A DNA stretch of 64,000 nucleotides from Lumbricus terrestris. Its lineage: Eukaryota > Annelida > Clitellata > Crassiclitellata > Lumbricidae. Below are positions 50,601 through 54,650 of this stretch, piece by piece. Every line of letters begins with the position of its first letter. Position 1 is the first letter of the stretch. A program made the translations under genes and the position numbers. The notes beneath the pieces were generated by a model. That model saw only the letters and a list, made by a program, of their open reading frames with translations, was not told the DNA's origin and made no database searches. The stretch spans positions 70,091,829 to 70,155,828 of the forward strand of contig OX457037.1 in NCBI GenBank assembly GCA_949752735.1. The letters run 5' to 3'.

Positions 50601-53600
50601 TCCTATATACGCGGTCATCGGCTAACTGACATTCCATGACTTTGCCACGATCTCAGCGACTGTCGAACAACTCAGTGTTGCGCACAGTGAGCCCACGTAT
50701 TGTTGACGGCCAGATACAATGCTAACAGTTTGCCATCGGTGAAGAACAGTCTTAAAGAAACTGGGCCTGTCAGCCAAAGTTTGGGTGGGAGGTGTGGAAG
50801 GGTCGGGCGCTGCCTGAATTCAATAGGGAAACAAGACGGGAGGCGTGGGGAGAGGAGGTAGCAACGCAGCCCAGGTTTCAAATTCATTGGCTTCAAACAA
50901 TGGAACCTCGGTAGCCTATTTAGCAACGGCTTTCCCTACACGTGCGCTGCAAGGTTTATATTGGCGCCAACGTCCACTTGTATGATTGGTGCTTTGCAGG
51001 CTATTTAGGCTAGTGAGCAATGGCATACATGTAACAGCGGAGTCGGACACGATTTCATGCCGGACAATATCTCATACATAGGCCGCATGAAATACTGTCT
51101 TGACAACGGAAGTGGGCGGAGCCGGACAATATTTCATGCCGGACATAATTTCATGCCACACCGGCCGTTCAATAGCCTACATGTAGGTCTCAGCGGTCAT
51201 CTAATACACCGTTCTGCTGTCGCCGTTCTAGTGTCGCACGTTCTTTTGTCGTCCGTTCAAATGTCATGGAGCCCTAAAAATACCTTCATCCAGCTTCCGC
51301 TTCTTGGTCGTTCTTTTAATAAATCCAACTTCCATTTCTGATATAAAAATACCTTCGTCCAGCTTCCACTTCCCGGTCGTTCTTTTCAAAAATTCAGCGT
51401 CTAATTCTTATCTGAAAATACCGTCATCAAGCCTTCATTTCTTAAGCCTTTACTCGTCAATCCAGCTCTCCTATTTCATCAATAACGGGTCCTTCATCCA
51501 GCATCCATTTCTTAATCGTTTTTTTGTCAATCCAGCTTCTCTTTCAACGGCAATAACCATTGGCAAAAGTGACCAATGTCCTGTACGAGTTGTCTGTGTA
51601 CCATTTGTCGTTGAACCAGTTGTCTGTGGACCATTTGTCGTGACACCATCAGAAACAGCCTCTTTAGTTTTAGGTTCATTTATCACGTCATGAAAATTAA
51701 TTAGATTTCTGCTACAACTAGTTTCTGCTACCGGTATCCAGTAAGCTGTAAGTCAATGATAGCGAAAAAACTGCCTTCATTTGTTACGAAATATACAGGC
51801 TGGGCCATAAAAAAGTAATCCCTACAGATTTTTTTCAATATCTTGGCCAAAGATAGGAATTTTTCAAATCAAGTGTTATAGTCTTAAAGGTAAGTTATAT
51901 CTACGTAAAATAGCCCAATTACATCGCAATATTTGAATCAGAACAAACGTAATTGCACTTTTGGTGAGCCCACCCACTGTTTTTGACGATACAAAAACCT
52001 GACTCAGCAAAAAGTATCAAAAAACGATTTTACTGACTCACATCTCGCATAAATGTTATCAAATGAACTTGATATCGTCAGATAATCATTATTTTTACCA
52101 TTTAGAAAAGAAACATTTACCAGCGTAGCTGCAAGTCACTGTGAGTGATACCAGTTGGCAGGATTACTATGGAGTTGCAAATTTAAAAAAATCAGATTCA
52201 AATTTTGCTACTAAAACAGTAAACTTTAAATTTTTGAGACCTTAAAATGGCCAATGCTTCAATGACTGACAAAATGTGCATTCAGATACTTACTTGGGCT
52301 TAATAGTATAATAATACTCATTAAGAGCTATGATCATCACTTGCTCTGATGAAAGTGAGAGCAGAGAGAAATTAGATCCACGAGTTAAATTGAGTTATGA
52401 AAATATGCCTTTGATGAAAAGAGATCGGCTCAACGTCAATATTATTGCTCTGGTTTCATTGAGAAGAACCAATATAATATCCCTTTAACATCAGAATTTT
52501 CCCCGATAGATTATTAAGTGTGGAGAGTTATGCCGGAGAAATTTCACAATCTGCGGCCAAAACCAAGAGTGATAAGAAAATTGATGGTCGCATTTGAATT
52601 GATATGGAAAGACTCACCTTTGGAATACACCAACAAGGCTATCAAGAACTTCACAAATATAGACTGAGAACAAGTGTGAGCACTGCTTGTGGACACATTG
52701 AACACAAGTTTGTGAGGCAATATCATGTTCATCTGATAACAATTATTTGAGATGTGACTTAATAAAATCTGTTTTTGCTACTTTTGCTGCATTACGTTTT
52801 TGGATTGTTAAAAAGCAGTGGGTGGGCTCACTAGACGTGCTATAACTATTGTTCTGCTACAAGTGTTTCGTTGACATTCGGCTATTACACGTTGATTTGA
52901 ATTACCTTTAACACCGTAAAACGTGATTTTAAACATTCCATTTTTTGCCAAGATATTGGCCAAAAACCGTAGGGGATTCCTTTTTTATGGCCCACCCTGT
53001 GAAACTATGGCTAATTTTCTATGATCTCCAAATAAATAAAAAATTGTTGACCCAGAAAAAATATGGATTGCTGCCGAATAATTATAAGCCTAGTGTATTA
53101 GTCAACTAAATAATATATTCCTATATCTCTCGCAAAATACAATACCTTACCTAGGCCTATATAATGCCTCTCGCTGAAAAGTTTTAAAATATGTTTGTCT
53201 CAAAGCTGTAAAAATTTGTTGCTTTATCCACAAGATGCACAATGCACTGCATTTTTAGACCTTATCCTCCTCACTACCTACATGCTTACATTAGCGTGAA
53301 TTTACTTGAGTTCAGCTCAGCATAATAATGTCACTGCCATCAAAATCTAGGATTTTAAATCTAGTTTTAATAGGGAACTTTATGCTCAGAGGCTTTCGGG
53401 TGATCAATATTAGAATGAGCTAGGACCTAAAACAAAAGTAGCTGAGATTCATTTAAAGATTATATTATAAGAAAACAATATCAAACAGTAAAATACAGAT
53501 TCAATAATCTTATCTACTTATTTGTGGCGTATTATCTAAGATATATTATAGCTTGTTTCTTAACTTCCACGTTGGACTTCTCCAGCGTAGATGTAGAAGT

Positions 53601-54629
53601 TCTTCAGTTCGTATGGATTGGAATGAAGGTTCGAAGAGGAAGGAAGGTCACCTTCTTCTTGCTTGCCGTCGTTCCCAATTCTCTTCTGTAGCTGTGTAGA
53701 CGGAGAATGCTGTAGCTGGGCACAGCACTCGGTAGTTTCGTCCGCCTCGTAGAATCTTCACAAGCAACGGTAGCTTCTTGTCGCTTGCACGTCTTTTCAA
53801 CCTCGTCTTGTTGTCGTTTCGCCCCTTCTTTCTGCCGTCGAAATCCAATCGCAATTGTATTTCGAATTCGACCGTCTCCCGATGTCGATCGCAGTTCACT
53901 CGCCAAGTGTCACATCAAACTTCGCAAAGTTTCGCTCAACACGCCCTGGCATCTCAATTCCCAAGGTCTTATAGTCACACTAGTGGGACAGGCCGACAGC
54001 GTGTCGCCTTCCACACTCAATTCCACCGTCAGATCTTCTGAATTACCGACGAGGAACGCCACATTTGTCAATGGCCGCCCTCGCTCAGAAATCTCGTCCT
54101 CTTCCTTCGCTCTCTCCTCGCTGACTAACTTTCTTCGTCTGCTGTTGTCGTCGTCTGCTGGCGTTGACGCTGCTTTCCGCCCTCCGTTGTATATCAAGAA
54201 TTGTTGTAGCGCGTGTATATGCGTTATTATTATGTATTAACTTAAGCCACAAGTAATATTAATTATCAGTTAAATACGCCACATATTGTCTAGCTTAATT
54301 CTTACCTATATCTAATACTTATACAATGCATCATTTAATAGGTTTGTTTGATAAGAAGCATTCTACCGCTACAAATAATATATCTTCTTACCTTTTGACA
54401 CAAGAGTTGAAAGAGCGAAGCAGAAGGTGATGAGGGACACAGAGTAGAGTAGAAGGAAGACGAATGTGACGGAGGATGAGCTGTAGGCAAGCACTCGTCC
54501 GTTTCTTGATATCGAGGCGTGGAGGATAATCGTCATTATGATCACAGAGATGAGCATAAGCAGCAGGTATTTTACGAACCACGAAGACCAGTAGAGCCAC
54601 ATACGCATCCCCATCAGCTTCATCGACTC
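2738..54629 (-). CDS. ABCA: ABCA-subfamily ABC transporter, 13 internal exons (partial at both ends)
   Basis: Minus-strand gene whose exons, in transcript order, are 54629–54392, 48028–47855, 42829–42657, 41510–41364, 34199–34076, 31659–31505, 27951–27796, 13209–12999, 12113–11864, 7519–7440, 6834–5940, 4746–4622 and 2977–2738. Joined length is 2,968 nt, giving 989 codons plus one base with no stop, and all twelve junction phases match. Seen directly: Walker [12 protein letters not shown]-loop CPQHD, signature [12 protein letters not shown], Walker [14 protein letters not shown]-loop STHYMDEAD, and the NBD1 tail ending [19 protein letters not shown] proteins are full-size lipid-handling exporters (TMD1-NBD1-TMD2-NBD2). 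The short loop of TMD2 and the linker resemble ABCA3-like members. Missing are the N-terminal helix and first extracellular domain (upstream, beyond 54629) and the end of TMD2 plus NBD2 (beyond 2738). Introns are long and packed with mobile elements. The family call is very secure; the subtype is inferred. Confidence 0.95.
3495..4206. repeat. Possible 712-bp inverted-repeat element
   Basis: Bounded by AACCAGTACT (3495–3504) and its inverted copy AGTACTGGTT (4197–4206). The interior has one unrecognised 98-codon frame. No clear target duplication, so the element status is tentative. Confidence 0.35.
4622..4746 (-). CDS. ABCA: ABCA window exon 12: TMD2 helices, GC donor
   Basis: Acceptor aatttcag. 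Encodes [40 protein letters not shown] and T. The only boundary that keeps phase with exon 13 is ATCACAG|gcaagg, a GC–AG intron with an otherwise consensus donor. Peptide continues [11 protein letters not shown]. Confidence 0.88.
5037..5230. mobile_element. Small foldback element, word AACTGCAC
   Basis: 194 bp with inverted ends (ATGGCTGTTTTTAA and TTAAAACAGCCCTG), repeated AACTGCAC words, and a perfect 9-bp duplication atatttttc (5028–5036 and 5231–5239). A related copy is at 54651–55024. Confidence 0.75.
5940..6834 (-). CDS. ABCA: ABCA window exon 11: TMD2 first helix and extracellular loop
   Basis: 895-nt exon; acceptor gaatttcag, donor TTCATG|gtgagt. Encodes [15 protein letters not shown], the first TMD2 helix ([19 protein letters not shown]), a ~150-residue extracellular loop with N-glycosylation-type sites (NIS), then further helices from [19 protein letters not shown] through [20 protein letters not shown]. 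The relatively short loop is typical of ABCA3-like rather than ABCA1-like members. Confidence 0.95.
7440..7519 (-). CDS. ABCA: ABCA window exon 10: small linker exon (predicted)
   Basis: Exons 9 and 11 are out of phase without an intervening exon of length 2 mod 3. This 80-nt segment has acceptor gaacacag, donor TTAC|gttaag and an open frame [20 protein letters not shown]. It gives FLR|VKD and then H|AGVQYQ, restoring the frame. The hydrophilic linker after VFLR varies in ABCA proteins, so support is from phase and splice sites rather than conservation. Confidence 0.7.
7553..7756 (+). repeat. Tandem duplication, ~131-bp spacing
   Basis: The segment from TAGATTATCATCATAACATG to CGGGTCAAATATTGAATG recurs 131 bp later with a few changes. 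The second copy ends at the hAT target site. Confidence 0.7.
7757..8569. mobile_element. Non-autonomous hAT-type element carrying a non-LTR fragment
   Basis: Starts CAGTGTTGCACAGTAACG and ends CAACACTG. Perfect 8-bp duplication ctgaatgg (7749–7756 and 8570–8577). Arms repeat AAGTAAAAGTAAC-like words. The interior at about 8290–8470 is a retrotransposon fragment; no transposase. Confidence 0.88.
8300..8460 (+). pseudogene. Non-LTR reverse transcriptase C-terminal fragment inside hAT element
   Basis: Plus strand encodes [20 protein letters not shown] then [16 protein letters not shown], with a frameshift afterwards. This basic tail follows the reverse transcriptase in RTE/CR1-like elements. 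Confidence 0.65.
8594..9375. mobile_element. Non-autonomous hAT-type element with internal satellite
   Basis: Ends CAGTGGCGG…CCGCCACTG, perfect 8-bp duplication gcaacgta (8586–8593 and 9376–9383). Most of the interior is a 68-bp tandem array. No transposase. Confidence 0.9.
8665..9250 (+). repeat. 68-bp tandem array, about nine copies
   Basis: Unit contains TTCTGACGACC(T)8AGTCATCGACC; successive copies start about every 68 bp from 8681 and are almost identical. Single-base variants such as CACC for CGCC occur in one unit. Confidence 0.95.
9384..11540. other. ABCA intron, nothing recognised
   Basis: Open frames such as 10051–10380 lack similarity to anything I know. Two TAGGCCTA octamers lie in or just past this stretch (10394, 11648). 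Confidence 0.5.
11560..11800 (-). repeat. Mariner-family remnant (same family as 48755–49235)
   Basis: Shares CTTGACCAGAAGT, ACAGAACAAAGGTTATCTGA-like and GTGAGTCCACCC segments with 48755–49000 and 51796–52070. Truncated. Confidence 0.6.
11864..12113 (-). CDS. ABCA: ABCA window exon 9: NBD1 C-terminal regulatory tail
   Basis: Acceptor tatgcag, donor CTCAG|gtcagt. Encodes [38 protein letters not shown] and [20 protein letters not shown]. This is the characteristic tail after ABCA NBD1. Confidence 0.96.
12240..12790 (-). pseudogene. Mariner-type transposase pseudogene
   Basis: Minus strand reads [45 protein letters not shown] and [13 protein letters not shown] sequence, with several frameshifts and stops. 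These are landmarks of the mariner catalytic domain, including the last aspartate in NPVDY. Confidence 0.8.
12787..12852 (+). pseudogene. Inverted fragment of the same mariner transposase
   Basis: Plus strand reads [13 protein letters not shown], repeating in opposite orientation the segment at 12430–12470. It is followed by a (GGT)n run (12853–12905). Confidence 0.7.
12999..13209 (-). CDS. ABCA: ABCA window exon 8: NBD1 Walker B and H-loop
   Basis: Acceptor cttacag, donor TACG|gtaaga. Encodes [40 protein letters not shown] and the tail to KNKYG. The catalytic glutamate (LDEPT) and switch histidine (STH) are present. Confidence 0.97.
13535..13540. repeat. Left target-site duplication (atcaga)
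   Basis: Identical to 21588–21593 and directly abuts the AGTAGTG terminus. Confidence 0.88.
13541..14665 (+). repeat. Left terminal inverted repeat of the Polinton-type element
   Basis: Matches the reverse complement of 20490–21587. The outermost 23 bp show four mismatches with the other end, but the stretch compared from 13564 to about 14340 shows none. Internal structure: GGGCTAT-rich direct repeats (13700–13790), a 119-bp unit repeated about 2.5 times (about 13778–14090), and an inner array of about 75-bp units (about 14355–14650; four copies here, about three in the other arm). The inner limit is approximate because the arrays differ in copy number. Confidence 0.9.
14693..14700 (+). promoter_or_regulatory. 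TATA box of the polymerase gene
   Basis: TATAAAAT lies just inside the left TIR, about 140 bp upstream of the predicted start codon at 14837. A core promoter placed at the TIR boundary would leave it outside the region homogenised between arms. Confidence 0.6.
14837..15349 (+). CDS. polB: Polymerase gene exons 1–3: short charged N-terminus
   Basis: Exon 1 is 10 nt (ATGAGTTCTC|gtgagt), exon 2 is 15008–15082 ([20 protein letters not shown] and on), and exon 3 is 15296–15349 ([17 protein letters not shown], basic, possibly a nuclear signal). All are phase-1 introns. The very short first exon makes this the least certain part of the model. Confidence 0.75.
14837..20126 (+). CDS. polB: Protein-primed-type family B DNA polymerase, six exons, 1,327 aa
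   Basis: Exons 14837–14846, 15008–15082, 15296–15349, 15712–15918, 16129–16435 and 16796–20126; all junctions are GT–AG with matching phase. Total 3,984 nt including the stop. N-terminus: a short charged coiled-coil-like stretch (about residues 5–40) and an Ala/Ser/Pro-rich spacer. Residues 118–165 hold four CxxC pairs (double zinc ribbon-like). Around 325–339 is [17 protein letters not shown]2HC finger lies at about 447–467, and an HNH/endonuclease-VII-like C–C…HHCH…C–C knot at about 597–628. 3'–5' exonuclease: YADFES (D503/E505), [10 protein letters not shown] (D661), YLQTD (802–806). Polymerase: YLDCNNLYG (D903), NNSSYGKT (about 1069–1076), TDTDS (D1166/D1168), and a C-terminal KMY. All catalytic residues are present, so the enzyme looks functional. 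Role: self-replication of the element (family knowledge). The exact start is inferred from ATG and phase. Confidence 0.95.
15712..15918 (+). CDS. polB: Polymerase gene exon 4: low-complexity spacer
   Basis: Acceptor ctcttttgcag, donor TCAA|gtatgt. Ala/Ser/Pro/Arg-rich, built from degenerate repeats of about 15 codons ([25 protein letters not shown]). GC-rich against AT-rich introns on both sides. Confidence 0.82.
16129..16435 (+). CDS. polB: Polymerase gene exon 5: double zinc ribbon
   Basis: Acceptor atctttag, donor GAAGG|gtgag. Contains CESC, CQTC, CILC and CITC pairs, then a hydrophilic stretch. This cysteine module is not a standard part of Polinton polymerases that I know; it may bind DNA or a partner protein. 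Confidence 0.88.
16796..20126 (+). CDS. polB: Polymerase gene exon 6: exonuclease and polymerase domains
   Basis: 3.3-kb terminal exon holding the OTU-like/CFL motif, both internal zinc modules, the DEDD exonuclease and motifs A, B and C. The acceptor tttag at 16791–16795 joins GG to A, so the in-frame ATG at 16788 lies within the intron and is not the start. Confidence 0.96.
20127..20489 (+). other. 3' untranslated region of the polymerase gene
   Basis: AT-rich, no ORF. A candidate polyadenylation signal AATAAA is at 20465–20470, just before the right TIR. Confidence 0.5.
20490..21587 (-). repeat. Right terminal inverted repeat of the Polinton-type element
   Basis: Inverted copy of the left repeat with the same nested 119-bp and 75-bp arrays. 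The inner array has fewer and slightly different units. The identical 62-codon open frames at 14148–14336 and 20792–20980 are a by-product of this identity, not evidence for a gene. Confidence 0.9.
21588..21593. repeat. Right target-site duplication (atcaga)
   Basis: Identical to 13535–13540 and directly follows the CACTACT terminus. Confidence 0.88.
21660..22250 (+). pseudogene. Degenerate retroelement C-terminal module, copy 1
   Basis: Plus-strand reading gives [36 protein letters not shown] and [10 protein letters not shown]. After a frameshift near 22080 it gives [23 protein letters not shown] and an in-frame stop in the [13 protein letters not shown] stretch. I recall this cysteine/histidine module from the 3' part of invertebrate retroelement-like polyproteins, but cannot name it precisely. 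It starts 70 bp beyond the Polinton-type element's right end. Confidence 0.6.
22393..22455. repeat. (AAT)n microsatellite
   Basis: About 20 uninterrupted AAT units following the first module relic. Confidence 0.95.
22730..22793. repeat. (AAT)n microsatellite
   Basis: About 20 AAT units immediately before the second module relic. Confidence 0.95.
22850..23085 (+). pseudogene. Degenerate retroelement C-terminal module, copy 2
   Basis: Encodes [40 protein letters not shown] and [20 protein letters not shown] in one open frame. It is homologous to the C-terminal half of copy 1 (VAVALGTSG…[11 protein letters not shown]). Truncated at the 5' side. Confidence 0.65.
23088..23490 (-). pseudogene. 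Non-LTR retrotransposon 3' end (CR1/L2-like)
   Basis: Minus-strand frame contains [35 protein letters not shown] and [12 protein letters not shown], the usual C-terminus of CR1/L2-type reverse transcriptases. It ends in the (ATTAC)n tail typical of those groups (23088–23112). 5'-truncated. Confidence 0.8.
23500..24024. other. Intron sequence with a G-rich stretch
   Basis: Purine-rich plus strand from about 23740 to 24020 (many GGGTGGG/GGAATGG words). No coding signal. Confidence 0.6.
24025..24420 (+). repeat. Long inverted repeat, left arm
   Basis: About 400 bp, starting GGTTGTCCAGAAAAATA, matching the reverse complement of about 26336–26751. It includes a CRE palindrome GTGACGTCAC. The arm is interrupted at 24420 by a foldback element. 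Confidence 0.85.
24421..25072. mobile_element. Foldback element, word GCGCGCAAATGACG
   Basis: 652 bp. Both arms repeat a GCGC-rich word (about 24440–24545 and 25000–25060) in inverted orientation. Starts GGCGCACTG, ends CTGGACCCC. The 9-bp duplication gtaaggaac/gtaaggaag (24412–24420, 25073–25081) has one mismatch. The empty site is visible in the inverted repeat at 26336 and onward. Confidence 0.85.
25274..25570 (+). repeat. tRNA-derived SINE candidate
   Basis: A box TAGTGTAATGGTTATCAT (25276–25293) and B box GGTTCAAGTAT (25321–25331) are correctly spaced for a Pol III promoter, followed by a non-tRNA body. The acceptor stem is not preserved, so it is not a functional tRNA. Confidence 0.55.
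26336..26751 (-). repeat. Long inverted repeat, right arm
   Basis: Inverted copy of 24025–24420, ending CTGGACAACC. It retains the uninterrupted target site (gttccttac) that is filled by a foldback element in the left arm. Confidence 0.85.
26860..26968 (+). mobile_element. Helitron 3' end
   Basis: Ends CAACGCCGGGTAACTCAACTAA, then T. The GC-rich hairpin followed by CTRR is typical of Helitrons. The 5' end was not located. Confidence 0.6.
26969..27681 (+). mobile_element. Non-autonomous Helitron
   Basis: Starts TCTATATAAATAAAAATG after A and ends GGCCGGGTACAGCTAG before T, matching Helitron termini and A/T insertion. No Rep/helicase gene. The interior holds a strongly purine-rich (GGGGAGG)-type minisatellite (about 27355–27640). 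Confidence 0.85.
27796..27951 (-). CDS. ABCA: ABCA window exon 7: NBD1 signature
   Basis: Acceptor gatttttag, donor TCCAAG|gtaacc. Encodes [20 protein letters not shown], then [25 protein letters not shown] is the ABC signature. Most ABCA proteins have LSGGMKRK here; this copy reads LSGGERRK. The intron that follows (27795–13210) contains the Polinton-type element. Confidence 0.96.
27960..29490. other. ABCA intron with a TTTTGCACACG-word cluster
   Basis: Mostly AT-rich and unrecognised. At 29110–29215 the word TTTTGCACACG(C/G)C is repeated about five times, resembling a single foldback arm; no inverted partner was seen. Confidence 0.45.
29495..29640 (+). promoter_or_regulatory. E-box/CRE-rich candidate regulatory segment
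   Basis: Two CACGTG E-boxes (about 29507 and 29542), a CCAAT-like ATTGG between them, and the palindrome CAGTGACGTCACTG (about 29565). Function is inferred from motif density only. Confidence 0.3.
30000..30190 (+). repeat. (CTA)n microsatellite with CTG interruption
   Basis: About 60 CTA units with a (CTG)n patch at about 30070–30098. The long poly-residue open frames here are artefacts. Confidence 0.95.
31505..31659 (-). CDS. ABCA: ABCA window exon 6: NBD1 Q-loop
   Basis: Acceptor tttgcag, donor GCAATT|gttagt. Encodes [17 protein letters not shown], then [19 protein letters not shown] and [14 protein letters not shown] is the ABCA Q-loop and TVxEHL follows as usual. Confidence 0.96.
31720..32989. 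mobile_element. Non-autonomous hAT-type element with TTTTAG/TTTTCG arms
   Basis: Starts TAGTGTTGTTTT, ends AAAACACCACTA, with a perfect 8-bp duplication ccacaaag (31712–31719 and 32990–32997). Left subterminal region repeats ATTTTAGTTT, right repeats AGTTTTCGTT. No transposase ORF. Confidence 0.88.
33413..33709. mobile_element. Short hAT-type element, CATGGGCGCCC ends
   Basis: 297 bp, ends CATGGGCGCCC…GGGCGCCCATG, perfect 8-bp duplication gtgtcttg (33405–33412 and 33710–33717). Confidence 0.85.
33893..33962 (+). repeat. (AAG)n microsatellite
   Basis: About 22 AAG units with one AC interruption. Confidence 0.95.
34076..34199 (-). CDS. ABCA: ABCA window exon 5: NBD1 Walker A
   Basis: Acceptor ttcctgtag, donor ACAG|gtatgg. 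Encodes [20 protein letters not shown] and [20 protein letters not shown] with an intact P-loop (GHNGAGKTT), so the ATP-binding lysine is present. 124 nt, in phase with exons 4 and 6. Confidence 0.96.
34249..34745 (-). pseudogene. Non-LTR retrotransposon 3' end, family X copy
   Basis: Minus-strand frames read [20 protein letters not shown] and [11 protein letters not shown], homologous to the plus-strand copy at 43524. Ends in the (GAAT)n tail on the minus strand. Confidence 0.75.
35140..35760 (+). repeat. Degenerate tandem repeat with TTCCGCCGCGGAAG cores
   Basis: At least five occurrences of TTCCGCCGC(A/G)GAAGTAA-like cores in units sharing GACCGATT(A/T)GTTTCAGGACTAG. A family-X non-LTR tail (35425–35496) is inserted in the array. 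Confidence 0.7.
35810..36879. mobile_element. Foldback element, GGTGTAAAGG ends
   Basis: Inverted arms (35810–35990 and about 36045–36879) share GGTGTAAAGGTTTCA, CCTCCTAAACA and a long stretch around GAAGTGGGATGACGGATG. The right arm is split by a second foldback element (36236–36845). No duplication seen. Confidence 0.75.
36236..36845. mobile_element. Foldback element, word CGACAACTCGTCTAC
   Basis: Starts GGTGTCACGACAAC, ends GTTGTCGTGGAACC. Both arms repeat the word about five times in opposite orientation. Perfect 9-bp duplication tgtttagga (36227–36235 and 36846–36854). The core is made of GGAAGCTGGATGAA-type repeats. Confidence 0.88.
36956..39010. mobile_element. Foldback element, word ACTAGCGGACCGCCAGG
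   Basis: Arms GTGACTAGCGGACCGCCAGG at 36960 and inverted at 39006, with further iterations inside. A 9-bp duplication atttttaat (36947–36955 and 39011–39019) fits if the ends include GGCT and TTCG. The interior contains the 34-bp array. Confidence 0.8.
38150..38485 (+). repeat. 34-bp tandem array, about ten copies
   Basis: Unit GCAATGGAAGCTGGATAAAG plus GCGTTTTTATAGCT. Copies are near identical, with GCG/GCA and TAT/TAC variants. The same GGAAGCTGGAT word forms the core of several other foldback elements in the window. Confidence 0.95.
39176..39479. mobile_element. Short hAT-like element, CATGGGCGGAGTTT ends
   Basis: Inverted ends CATGGGCGGAGTTT…AAACTCCGCCCATG. Flanks accgtgag/aacatgag match at 6 of 8. 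Inside, TTGATGACTTTTTAGTCGTC-like motifs recall the satellite unit at 8665–9250. Confidence 0.6.
39590..39900 (+). pseudogene. Non-LTR reverse transcriptase C-terminal fragment
   Basis: Plus-strand reading includes [15 protein letters not shown] and, after a shift, [11 protein letters not shown]. The [17 protein letters not shown] motif closes several CR1-like polymerases. Confidence 0.5.
41108..41210 (+). repeat. Non-LTR family X 3' tail
   Basis: GGGAGCGCTTCTGAGTAGTT, GGCGCTATATAAATT and a (GAAT)n tail match the ends at 44116 and 35496. Confidence 0.75.
41364..41510 (-). CDS. ABCA: ABCA window exon 4: TMD1–NBD1 linker
   Basis: Acceptor gtctgcag, donor CTAAG|gtttga (weak beyond GT). Encodes [11 protein letters not shown], an acidic linker with YFETPLQN, and GIQIRGLTK, the start of NBD1 (ABCA IxxLxKxF). 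49 complete codons. Confidence 0.92.
41965..42205. repeat. Small inverted-repeat element, GACCGTAGC ends
   Basis: GACCGTAGCCAGG at the left and CCTAGCTACGGTC at the right, with GGGGGGTGTTT-rich interior. No duplication identified. Confidence 0.5.
42657..42829 (-). CDS. ABCA: ABCA window exon 3: last TMD1 helix
   Basis: Found by reading the minus strand in the gap required by phase. Acceptor ttgtccag, donor TTCTTG|gttagt. Encodes [10 protein letters not shown], a helix [20 protein letters not shown], then LDAVIPGD and QPFYFPFL. This is the ABCA WYxxAVxPGxxGxxxPxYF pattern before NBD1. 173 nt, and it restores a continuous frame between exons 2 and 4. Confidence 0.9.
43085..43385 (+). pseudogene. 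Non-LTR reverse transcriptase C-terminal fragment, second family
   Basis: Reads [40 protein letters not shown], then a 3' tail with GCGCGATATAAAATTATAAA. Different from family X. Confidence 0.7.
43524..44115 (+). pseudogene. Non-LTR retrotransposon 3' end, family X best copy
   Basis: Frame reads [53 protein letters not shown] and, after one in-frame stop at 43935, [18 protein letters not shown] and [11 protein letters not shown]. Ends GCGCTATATAAATG then (GAAT)n. 5'-truncated CR1/Rex-like element. Confidence 0.82.
44503..44632 (+). repeat. (TTA)n(TTC)n(TTA)n compound microsatellite
   Basis: TTA run, nine or so TTC units, then TTA again. Confidence 0.95.
45150..45235 (+). mobile_element. Helitron 3' end
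   Basis: Ends GGCAACGCCGGGTAATTCAG then CTAG before T. Same terminal signature as 27681; 5' end not located. Confidence 0.65.
45530..45876. mobile_element. Foldback element, word CTATCCGGGGGGATA
   Basis: Starts GGTGTCATGAAACGGAGTAT, ends with the inverse ATACTCTATATCGTGACAGG. Repeated (C/G)TATCC words in the left arm. No duplication seen. Confidence 0.65.
46451..46460 (-). promoter_or_regulatory. Candidate TATA box facing left
   Basis: GGTATATATA on the minus strand, directly downstream (in that direction) of a TGACGT-containing tandem array. The transcribed side (45880–46430) is GC-rich with no recognised product. Confidence 0.35.
46500..46855. repeat. 57–64-bp tandem array with CRE motifs
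   Basis: Three 57-bp units beginning TTCTACGTCAGAGGTCCGG at 46517, 46574 and 46631, then two units of about 64 bp with GTGACGTCAGAGGTCCGG (about 46719 and 46783). G-rich plus strand. Confidence 0.88.
47280..47530 (+). pseudogene. Non-LTR family X-related 3' end
   Basis: Reads [17 protein letters not shown] then GGGAGCGCCTCTGAGTAAAA and GGCTCAATATAAACT, a diverged version of the family X tail. Confidence 0.65.
47855..48028 (-). CDS. ABCA: ABCA window exon 2: TMD1 helix and cytoplasmic loop
   Basis: Acceptor cttgcag, donor CTAG|gtatgt. Encodes [19 protein letters not shown] followed by a loop and [11 protein letters not shown], matching the ABCA motif (AxAFGC). Phase matches the neighbouring exons on both sides. 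Confidence 0.92.
48755..49235 (-). pseudogene. Mariner-family element remnant
   Basis: Starts CAGGGTGTGCCAAAACGACC. Shares terminal and internal segments with 51796–52999; the minus strand encodes the transposase end (ALIEHKL). Its right part is cut by the foldback element at 49249. Confidence 0.7.
49608..51273. mobile_element. Nested foldback element B, word CATTTGAACGGACGA
   Basis: Starts GGTGTATGGACATTTGAACG, ends CGTTCAAATGTCATGGAGCC, with five or more iterations per arm. Duplicated ctaaaaat (49600–49607 and 51274–51281; 9 bp with one mismatch). Removing B restores the usual core sequence GGATCTAAAAATACCTTCAT. Confidence 0.85.
50209..51162. mobile_element. Innermost foldback element C, word CATGAAATCTTGTCCGG
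   Basis: Starts GGTGTGGCATGAAAT, ends ATTTCATGCCACACC, with iterations at 50209–50335 and 51045–51162. It lies inside the right arm of B: the flanks CCGTTCAACAG and CCGTTCAATAG look like a diverged duplication. Confidence 0.82.
51796..52999 (+). mobile_element. Mariner-type element with decayed transposase
   Basis: Inverted ends CAGGCTGGGCCATAAAAAAG and CAGGGTGGGCCATAAAAAAG (from the right). Left flank TA, right flank TG. The plus strand retains [13 protein letters not shown] and GHIEHKF of a transposase C-terminus, with stops. Confidence 0.8.
53524..54284. repeat. Possible element with GTGGCGTATT ends
   Basis: GTGGCGTATT near 53524 and AATACGCCAC near 54275 are inverted. The interior is GC-richer than its surroundings, with a 100-codon minus-strand frame (53604–53906) of unknown nature. 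No duplication seen. Confidence 0.45.
54392..54629 (-). CDS. ABCA: ABCA window exon 1: TMD1 helices
   Basis: Phase-0 start after acceptor gcgcag; donor is AAAG|gtaag. The peptide starts ESMKLMGM and continues with [17 protein letters not shown], the conserved ABCA sequence following the first extracellular domain, with three hydrophobic helices. Ends with one base of a codon that is completed by the next exon (KA|SFG). No upstream exon was found between here and 64000. Confidence 0.93.
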
Positions 54630-54650
54630 CTGCGCATGGCATTTAAAAAC

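Larger units (their letters stand above)
49249..51647. mobile_element. Outer foldback element A, word CGACAATTGGTCCAC
   Basis: Left arm 49251–49400 and right arm 51530–51647 are inverted copies (ACGACAA…TGGTCCAC iterations; GGTTATTGCCGCTGAAAGAG). The right end GTGACACC mirrors the GGTGTCAC terminus of 36236. The core is GGAAGCTGGAT-type repeats. Contains elements B and C. Confidence 0.8.

Noticed and set aside
53604..53906. Minus-strand 100-codon frame as an upstream ABCA exon
   Set aside because: It lies downstream of exon 54629–54392 in transcript order and shows no ABCA similarity; exon 1 already joins in phase to 48028.
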